Below, piece after piece: positions 58,578-64,000 of a stretch of DNA of 64,000 nucleotides. The position numbers and the translations under genes were made by a program. Position 1 is the first letter of the stretch. Each line of letters starts with the position of its first letter. Under the pieces are notes generated by a model, which worked only from the letters and a program-made list of their open reading frames with translations, made no database searches and was not told the origin of the DNA. Origin of the DNA: Pseudogemmobacter bohemicus. GTDB lineage: Bacteria > Pseudomonadota > Alphaproteobacteria > Rhodobacterales > Rhodobacteraceae. The stretch lies in the NCBI RefSeq assembly GCF_003290025.1, contig NZ_QNHG01000002.1, positions 570,941 to 634,940 on the forward strand, written 5' to 3'.

Positions 58578-59918
58578 ATGAAATTCCTGAAACAGGCCGG
58601 CGGCTGGTTCTCGCCGGACAATACGGGTGCCGTTGATCGCCATCTTGACCGGCTCGACACCCGAGATGTGTCGCGGCGCGATCTGCTGGCGCTCGGCTCG
58701 GCGGGGATCGCGGCGACGGCCTTTGCCGGGCTCAGCGGGATCCCGAATGTGGCTATGGCCTCGGCGGATGGAAAACTGGCCTATCTGGCCTGGACCAGCA
58801 GGGTCGAATTTATGATCCAGGCCAGCCGCGCGACCGAGGCGGCAACGCGCGAGCTGGGCTTTTCCTATACCTATCTCGACGGCCAGATGAACAGTCAGAC
58901 GCAGCTGGACCAGGCTGAACAGCAGCTGGGTAAGGGCGTGAACGCGATCATCCTTCATGCGCCCGATGGCAGCGCGGTCCGGCGGATCGCGGAATACTCG
59001 GCGCAGAACAAAGCCTATTTTTCCAATGTCTGGGCGACTTTACCCTGGCTGACCCCGTTCGACGTCAGCGATTACTACACGCTTTATGCCGTTCCCGAAG
59101 AGTTCGGCGCCCATGGTGCGGTGACCCGGATCCTGCTGGATGAGGTGACAAAGCGCTTTGGTGGCGGCAAGATCGTGGGGGTGACGGGGGTTCCCGGCTT
59201 CTCGACTGATACGGTGCGCAGCCGGGGCCGCGATGCCGCCTTTTCCGATTTCCCGAAAACCACTCTGGTCGATCAGCTGCCGGGCCTTTTCAACCGCGAG
59301 GATTCGCTTAACGCGGCCCAGGATCTGCTGACGCGGCATTCCGATATCCGCGGCGTCGTGGCGCAGAATGACGATGTGGCGATGGGGGTTATTGCGGCTT
59401 TGCGCGCCGCCGGTCTGGTGCCCGGAGAGGATGTTCTGGTGGTCGCCGCCGATGGCACGGCCGAGGGGCTGCTGGCGGTGAAAAGCGGGCAATTGCTGGC
59501 CACTTCGGCCAATTCTCCGGCCTATCAGGCGGGGCTTTTCTCATCGCGGCTTTACGATGTTCTGAATGGCTGGAAACCGCGCGCATCCGAACGGATGCAA
59601 TACTGGAAATCGCTGATCGTCACGGCTGAAAATGTTGATGGCTATATCGCGCGCCATGTCGAGAATGGTGATGTTTTGCCCTTTGATTACCGCCGTATGT
59701 CCAAAGTTCTGTATCCCGATGACTGGGATCCCCAGGCCGATGTCACACCGCTGGATATTGACCATGAATGGAATGGATTTGAAAAACCGCCGGGATGGGA
59801 TTACCCGGCGGAATACAAGGCGGCCAAAGAGAATGGAGAATGGCAGGCGGTGACGCAGGAATATGCGGATCACTACCGGATTGCCTTTGAAGGTCCGTCT
59901 CCATTCGCGAAATCCTGA
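58578..59918 (+). CDS. Tat-exported sugar-type ABC transporter binding protein, paralogue 3
   Basis: This 446-residue member of the array is on the opposite strand. The leader DRHLDRLDTRDVSRRDLLAL carries the twin-arginine motif, then an Ala/Gly-rich stretch to AMASADGKLAYLAWTSR. Core segments NAIILHAPDGSAVRRIA, FSNVWATLPWLTPFDVSDYYTLYA and FEGPSPFAKS match the other three. ATG 58578 is chosen because GGAG lies seven bases upstream. It heads an operon with an FAD/NAD(P) protein, a DszC-like enzyme, an SDR and a flavin monooxygenase, none of which encodes a transporter channel, so it should use the ATPase and permease at 55384-58067. Its ligand is probably the substrate of those enzymes. Confidence 0.9.
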   Translation: MKFLKQAGGWFSPDNTGAVDRHLDRLDTRDVSRRDLLALGSAGIAATAFAGLSGIPNVAMASADGKLAYLAWTSRVEFMIQASRATEAATRELGFSYTYLDGQMNSQTQLDQAEQQLGKGVNAIILHAPDGSAVRRIAEYSAQNKAYFSNVWATLPWLTPFDVSDYYTLYAVPEEFGAHGAVTRILLDEVTKRFGGGKIVGVTGVPGFSTDTVRSRGRDAAFSDFPKTTLVDQLPGLFNREDSLNAAQDLLTRHSDIRGVVAQNDDVAMGVIAALRAAGLVPGEDVLVVAADGTAEGLLAVKSGQLLATSANSPAYQAGLFSSRLYDVLNGWKPRASERMQYWKSLIVTAENVDGYIARHVENGDVLPFDYRRMSKVLYPDDWDPQADVTPLDIDHEWNGFEKPPGWDYPAEYKAAKENGEWQAVTQEYADHYRIAFEGPSPFAKS

Positions 59919-59927
59919 TCCTCAAAG

Positions 59928-61391
59928 ATGGATGGGGCCGCGCATAAAACGCCGGGAACGGCGGTCATCGTGATCGGTGACGGGCTTTCGGGGGCGCTGG
60001 CGGCGGCTGCGCTGCTGAACAGGGGGTATGGGGTCACGCTGATCGGCGTCAATGGCCGGCCGGGGCAGGGGACGGCCTATGCCGATGGGGCGGATATCCA
60101 TCAGGCCAATGGGCCCGCCTCGGCGCTGAGTGCGGATCCGACCGATCCAGACCATTTCAGCAACTGGCTTGAGGCGCGCTATGGAAGGGGCGGCATTCCG
60201 GGCGCCGGGGCGGATATCCCGGCGGCGGATGCCTTTGTGCCGCGCTGGCTCTATGGCCGCTATGCCGCAGAGATTTTGCAAGCGGCGGCCCGGGGCGGCG
60301 GGCTGACCTGCCTCGGCGCAGAGGTCACCGATCTGGAGGCCGGTCAAAGCGGGGTGCGGGTCACGCTTGCCGATGGGCGGCAGGTCGCGGGCAGCCATGC
60401 GGTGCTTGCGACGGGGCTGCATTTCACAAGGCCGGGCCGCGATCCGGCTGCGGGCGCGGCGTTTGCGCCCTGGGATATCGCCCGGATGCGGGCGCTGCCG
60501 GTGCTGGCCGACGTGGCGATCATCGGCTCGGGGTTGAGCATGGTCGATGCGGTCTCCTCGCTTGCCGAGGCGGGGCATCAGGGCAGGATCACCGTCTTTT
60601 CGCGCCATGGAAGGCGACCGGAGCCGCGCCGCCTGGCTCCGGAATGGCCGGATTATCTGACCGGGCTGCCGGACCGCATCACCATCCGCGCCCTTTTCGC
60701 GCTGGTGGTCAGGCAATGCCGGCTGGCCATCGTTTCGGGCGGGGACTGGCAGTCGCCGCTGGATCTGGTGCGCGCCCATATCGGGCGTTGGTGGTGGGCC
60801 TCGGATGATGTAGAGCGCCGGCGTTTTCTGCGTCATGTCCGCAGCCTCTGGGAGGTGCATCATCACCGCGCGCCGCCTTTGGGCCATGCCAGAGTGGCGG
60901 CTGCGGCGAGCCGGCTGACCCATATCGCCGCGACGGTGCAGCGGGTGGAGGCCGACCCCGGACAAACGGGCCCCGGACATGCGGACTCCAGACAGGCGGT
61001 CACCATTCACCACAGGCCGCGCGGCGGGGAGGCGGTGCTTGCCTTGGGCTTCGACGCGGTGATCCTCTCGGCGGGGGTGGAGTATGACTGGCGGCGGATC
61101 GACCGCCCGCTTGTCCGCGCCCTCTTGCGGCGCGGCCTGGTGCGACCCGGCCCGCTTGCGCTTGGCATCGACGCCACGCGGGAGGGCAGGGTGATCGATC
61201 GCGATGGTGAGGCCGCCTTGCGGCTTTTCGCGCTTGGCCCGCTTTTGCGGGGCCTGTGGTGGGAAAGCACGGCCATCCCCGATATCGCCAGGCAATCTTT
61301 TGAAATCGCTGAAATTATCAACCCGGAACCCGCCCTTGTATCTGATCCGGGCGCCGGGCCATGGAAGGAGAAAGTCAATGAGCCAGATTGA
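59928..61391 (+). CDS. FAD/NAD(P)-binding protein (NAD_binding_9 type)
   Basis: This 487-residue flavoprotein-like protein has an N-terminal dinucleotide loop VIVIGDGLSGALAAAALLNRGYGVTLIG (about 13-40), a segment GTAYADGADIHQANGPASALSA, a second nucleotide-binding loop VAIIGSGLSMVDAVSSLAEAG (about 198-218), and the closing LFALGPLLRGLWWESTAIPDI. The family is annotated as FAD-dependent pyridine nucleotide oxidoreductases or monooxygenases, often next to organosulfur or siderophore genes. It could supply reduced flavin or act as an N- or S-monooxygenase. It overlaps the next gene by 14 bases. The real reaction is unknown. Confidence 0.82.
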   Translation: MDGAAHKTPGTAVIVIGDGLSGALAAAALLNRGYGVTLIGVNGRPGQGTAYADGADIHQANGPASALSADPTDPDHFSNWLEARYGRGGIPGAGADIPAADAFVPRWLYGRYAAEILQAAARGGGLTCLGAEVTDLEAGQSGVRVTLADGRQVAGSHAVLATGLHFTRPGRDPAAGAAFAPWDIARMRALPVLADVAIIGSGLSMVDAVSSLAEAGHQGRITVFSRHGRRPEPRRLAPEWPDYLTGLPDRITIRALFALVVRQCRLAIVSGGDWQSPLDLVRAHIGRWWWASDDVERRRFLRHVRSLWEVHHHRAPPLGHARVAAAASRLTHIAATVQRVEADPGQTGPGHADSRQAVTIHHRPRGGEAVLALGFDAVILSAGVEYDWRRIDRPLVRALLRRGLVRPGPLALGIDATREGRVIDRDGEAALRLFALGPLLRGLWWESTAIPDIARQSFEIAEIINPEPALVSDPGAGPWKEKVNEPD

Positions 61392-62643
61392 GCAGCTTTG
61401 GGGTTCGGCCCCGGCGGCGCAGACGGATCCGGGCAGCCGTTATGAAGAGATCGCGGCCGGTTTCCGCCCGCTTCTGACCGCCATCACCGATGCTTTCGGC
61501 AGGCGCGAGCGCGAGCATTCCCTGCCGCTGGAACAGATCGCCGCGCTGAAGCAAAGCGGCTTTACCGCGATCCGGTTGCCGGTGTCTGAGGGGGGCAAGG
61601 GGCTCAGCTTTCCGGAGTTCCTGAACCTGATCATCGAGCTGGCCGAGGCGGATTCCAATATCGCCCAGGCGCTGCGGGTGCATTTCGGTTTTGTCGAGGA
61701 TGTGCTGAACCAGCGCGATCCGGCACGTCGCGCGCTCTGGGCGCCGCGGCTGGCGGCGGGGGATCTGGTCGGCGTCGGCTTTACCGAGACTGGCGAGGCA
61801 AAGGCAGACCGTTTCTCGACGCGGCTCAGCCAGACTGTCGGGGGGCTGCGGCTGACGGGGCAGAAATTCTACACCACCGGCACACTTTACGCCGACTGGA
61901 TCGACGTTTCAGCCAGCGACGATCAGGGCGAGACGGTTTTTGCCTTTATCCGCCGCGATGCCCCGGGTGTGACGGTGCTGGACGACTGGGACGGCTTTGG
62001 CCAGCGGCTCTCGGCCTCGGGCACCAGCCTTTACGAGACCGTCGCAGTCGCGCCGGAAAACCTCTGGCAGGGGGGCGAGCGGCTGCGCTATTCGACTGCC
62101 TATTATCAGCTTTACCATCTGGCCACGCTGGTGGGGATCGGGCGGGCGCTGGTGCGCGACACCGTGGCGGAACTGGGGCTGCGGCGGCGCACCTTCAGCC
62201 ATGCCAATGCCGCGCTGCCGCGCCATGACCCGCAGGTTCTGGCGGTGCTGGGCAAGCTGCGCGCGCAGGTCTATGCGGCCCAGGCGATCACGCTCAAGGC
62301 TGCCGAGGCGGTGGGACGCGCCTGTGCCACCCGTTTCGCCGGTGATGAGGCGGCCGAGGAGGCCGCCAATATCGTGGCCGAACTGGAATCGGCCCAGGCG
62401 CAATCGGTGGTGATTGATCTGATCCTGGCGGCGACGACCGCGCTGTTCGATGCGCTGTCGGCCTCGGCCACCCGCAGCGGGCTGGGGCTGGACCGGCACT
62501 GGCGCAATGCCCGCACGCTCGCCTCGCATAATCCGCGCATCTACAAGGACCGGATCATTGGTGACTGGGCGGTGAACGGCACCGCGCCGCCGCCGCAATG
62601 GATCGCGGCGATCCGGCCGGATGCCGCGCCGGCGGTGGCATGA
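61378..62643 (+). CDS. Acyl-CoA-dehydrogenase-fold monooxygenase, DszC/SfnC-like
   Basis: This 421-residue protein of the acyl-CoA dehydrogenase superfamily has the N-terminal helical domain (about 20-125), the beta domain with VGVGFTETGEAKADRFSTRL and GQKFYTTGTLYADW, and a C-terminal helical domain. It lacks the usual catalytic Glu context of true dehydrogenases and resembles flavin-dependent enzymes that oxidise sulfur, such as DszC and SfnC. It should use reduced flavin from a reductase. ATG 61378 follows AAGGAGAAAGTCA. Its closest partners are the SDR and the NtaA/DszA-type monooxygenase downstream, a grouping typical of organosulfur use. Confidence 0.86.
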   Translation: MSQIEQLWGSAPAAQTDPGSRYEEIAAGFRPLLTAITDAFGRREREHSLPLEQIAALKQSGFTAIRLPVSEGGKGLSFPEFLNLIIELAEADSNIAQALRVHFGFVEDVLNQRDPARRALWAPRLAAGDLVGVGFTETGEAKADRFSTRLSQTVGGLRLTGQKFYTTGTLYADWIDVSASDDQGETVFAFIRRDAPGVTVLDDWDGFGQRLSASGTSLYETVAVAPENLWQGGERLRYSTAYYQLYHLATLVGIGRALVRDTVAELGLRRRTFSHANAALPRHDPQVLAVLGKLRAQVYAAQAITLKAAEAVGRACATRFAGDEAAEEAANIVAELESAQAQSVVIDLILAATTALFDALSASATRSGLGLDRHWRNARTLASHNPRIYKDRIIGDWAVNGTAPPPQWIAAIRPDAAPAVA

Positions 62644-62653
62644 GGGGGCGGCG

Positions 62654-63511
62654 ATGACAGTGCGGGATAATTCTGTCTGGTTCATCACCGGCGCCTCCAC
62701 CGGTTTCGGCGCGATTTTCGCCCGTCAGGCGCTGGAGGCCGGGCATCGCGTGGTCGCCACCGCGCGCGACCCGGGGGCGCTGGCCGCCCTCGCGGAACGT
62801 GGGGGGGAGCGGGTGCTGACCCTCGCGCTGGATGTCACCGATGACGCGGCGCGCCGGGCGGCGGTCGCGGCGGCTGAGGCACGGTTCGGGGCGATTGACG
62901 TCCTGGTCAACAATGCCGGTTTTGGCTATCTGGCCGCGCAGGAAGAGGGCCAGGACGCTGAAATCCGTCAGGTTTTTGAGGTCAATGTCTTCGCCCTCGC
63001 TGCCCTGACGCGGCTGGTTTTGCCGGGGCAGCGGGCGCGCGGCTATGGTCATATCGTCAATATCAGCTCGGTCGCCGGTCTCGCGGCAAAGCCTGGCGTC
63101 GGCTATTATGCGGCGACGAAATTCGCGGTCGAGGCGCTCTCGGAAGCGCTGGCAGAAGAAGTGGCCGAGTTCGGGATCCGGGTTCTGCTGGTCGAGCCGG
63201 GGCCGTTCCGCACCGATTTCGCCGGGCGCTCCATCCTGGCGGCGCCGCAGATCGCGGATTATCACGGCCGTGTCGCGCATCAGCGCCCTGCCTCGATCCG
63301 GGCCGGTTCGGGCCAGGAGGATGGTGATCCGGAGCTGGCGGTGCGGCTGGTGCTGGCGCAGCTGGCGCGGGACGAGGCGCCGCTCAGGCTGGCGCTTGGC
63401 GCCATCGCGGTTGACCGTGCGCTGGAAAAGCTGGAACCGCTGGTGGCAGAGCTGAAGGCGCAGCGTGCGCTCTCTGTCGCCGCCGACCGCAAAGCGGAGG
63501 GGGTTGCATGA
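62654..63511 (+). CDS. Short-chain dehydrogenase/reductase
   Basis: This 285-residue SDR has TGASTGFG at about 14-21, NNAGFG at about 90, NISSVAG with the catalytic Ser and YYAATK at about 154-159. The sequence LVEPGPFRTDFAGRSI is common in SDRs of unknown substrate near flavin monooxygenases. It follows the DszC/SfnC-like gene by 10 bases with a GAGGGGG ribosome site and overlaps the next gene by four bases (ATGA), so it belongs to the same pathway, perhaps reducing an aldehyde released by the monooxygenases. Confidence 0.9.
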   Translation: MTVRDNSVWFITGASTGFGAIFARQALEAGHRVVATARDPGALAALAERGGERVLTLALDVTDDAARRAAVAAAEARFGAIDVLVNNAGFGYLAAQEEGQDAEIRQVFEVNVFALAALTRLVLPGQRARGYGHIVNISSVAGLAAKPGVGYYAATKFAVEALSEALAEEVAEFGIRVLLVEPGPFRTDFAGRSILAAPQIADYHGRVAHQRPASIRAGSGQEDGDPELAVRLVLAQLARDEAPLRLALGAIAVDRALEKLEPLVAELKAQRALSVAADRKAEGVA

Positions 63512-64000
63512 GCCGCAAACTGCGCCTTGGCGCCTTTTTGCCCGGCGGCGGCCAGCATGTCGCCGCCTGGCGCCACCCGGATCAGCCGCTTGACGGGGCG
63601 GTCAGTCTCGCCTTTCACCAACAGCTTGCGGCCCTGGCCGAACGTGGACTGTTCGACGCCTATTTCCTTGCCGATACGCTTTCGGCCGAGATCGGCGGGC
63701 GGGAGGGTGGCAGCGCAAAGGCCGCCGGGTTCGAGCCGCTGACCCTGTTCGCCGCGCTGTCGGTGACCACGAAACATATCGGCTTCATCGCCACCGCCTC
63801 GACCAGCTATGAGGAACCCTATCACGTCGCGCGCCGTTTCGCCTCGCTCGACATGATTTCGGGCGGGCGCGCGGCCTGGAATGTGGTGACCTCGCATGGC
63901 GACGGGCCGGCGCGGAATTTCGGCCTTGCCGCGCAATATGGCCATGAGGCGCGATACGCGCGCGCGGCCGAGCATCTGGATGTGGTCAGGCAGCTCTGGG
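63508..64000 (+). CDS. Flavin-dependent monooxygenase, NtaA/SnaA/DszA family, 3' truncated by the window
   Basis: The first 164 codons of a second luciferase-like monooxygenase are visible: MSRKLRLGAFLPGGGQHVAAWRH, the strand LFDAYFLADTLSAE, TSTSYEEPYHVARRFASLD and the FMN-side segment ISGGRAAWNVVTSHGDGPARNFG. This is the NtaA/SnaA/DszA branch, as for the gene at 53968-55371, but the two are clearly different copies. The gene overlaps the SDR gene (ATGA). Together with the DszC/SfnC-like enzyme it resembles two-step flavin-dependent C-S cleavage systems. The end of the gene is outside the window. Confidence 0.9.
   Translation, partial: MSRKLRLGAFLPGGGQHVAAWRHPDQPLDGAVSLAFHQQLAALAERGLFDAYFLADTLSAEIGGREGGSAKAAGFEPLTLFAALSVTTKHIGFIATASTSYEEPYHVARRFASLDMISGGRAAWNVVTSHGDGPARNFGLAAQYGHEARYARAAEHLDVVRQLW

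Noticed and set aside
1-64000. tRNA, rRNA, CRISPR array, prophage or intact insertion sequence
   Set aside because: No cloverleaf, ribosomal segment, regularly spaced repeat, integrase or transposase could be recognised on either strand.

Overview
The window is high-GC, gene-dense bacterial DNA. It is made of tightly packed operons with ATGA-type overlaps, strong GGAGG ribosome sites and almost no spacer. Gene content and protein style (MocR and RpiR regulators, several ABC importers, Tat-exported binding proteins, a RuBisCO-like protein, flavin monooxygenases) suggest an alphaproteobacterium, most likely of the Rhodobacterales/Paracoccus type. That placement is inference. No rRNA, tRNA, CRISPR array, replication gene or intact mobile element was seen. 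The whole stretch is catabolic and uptake accessory DNA, as on a chromid, megaplasmid or catabolic island.

Layout. (1) 1-7194: the end of a GMC oxidoreductase, a MocR regulator, an enolase-superfamily enzyme and a polyamine-type ABC importer; a repeated GGACCTTA element precedes both transcription units that follow the regulator. (2) 7216-19658: a sulfur-sugar salvage locus. It holds a fused class II aldolase/short-chain dehydrogenase, a SorC-type regulator, MtnA and MtnK (methylthioribose-1-phosphate isomerase and methylthioribose kinase), a ribose-type ABC importer, a two-subunit transketolase and a RuBisCO-like protein. (3) 19662-38939: an amino-sugar locus. It holds a CUT1 ABC importer, a Gfo/Idh oxidoreductase, a ROK kinase, NagA, a D-threonine-aldolase-like enzyme, two M81 (MlrC-like) metallopeptidases, an RpiR regulator, an SDR, a GH20 hexosaminidase, an MFS protein, CutC, NagB and RidA. 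GAAA-N4/5-TTTC inverted repeats precede three of its operons. (4) 39430-45643: an iron-siderophore ABC importer, a MarR regulator and a TonB-dependent receptor. (5) 45805-49782: a sterol-desaturase-like hydroxylase, a LacI regulator, and a divergent SDR/AraC pair. (6) 49795-64000: a ribose-type ABC ATPase and permease with three intact and one decayed Tat-exported binding proteins, an NtaA/DszA-type flavin monooxygenase, and a divergent operon with an FAD/NAD(P) protein, a DszC/SfnC-like acyl-CoA-dehydrogenase-fold enzyme, an SDR and a second NtaA/DszA-type monooxygenase that runs off the window.

How the genes work together. The most interesting system is region 2. MtnK and MtnA would make methylthioribulose 1-phosphate from an imported thiosugar. 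Two different downstream routes sit in the same locus: aldol cleavage by the fused aldolase/dehydrogenase, and RuBisCO-like-protein isomerisation followed by a transketolase. No cupin sulfurylase and no classical MtnB-MtnC-MtnD branch is present. Both divergent promoter regions carry the same TGTCAAACGT element. A RuBisCO-like-protein-plus-transketolase route for methylthio- or deoxy-sugars would be a new variant of methionine salvage. Region 6 looks like uptake and flavin-dependent oxidation of one or more organosulfur or N/O-alkyl compounds, with several binding proteins sharing one transporter.
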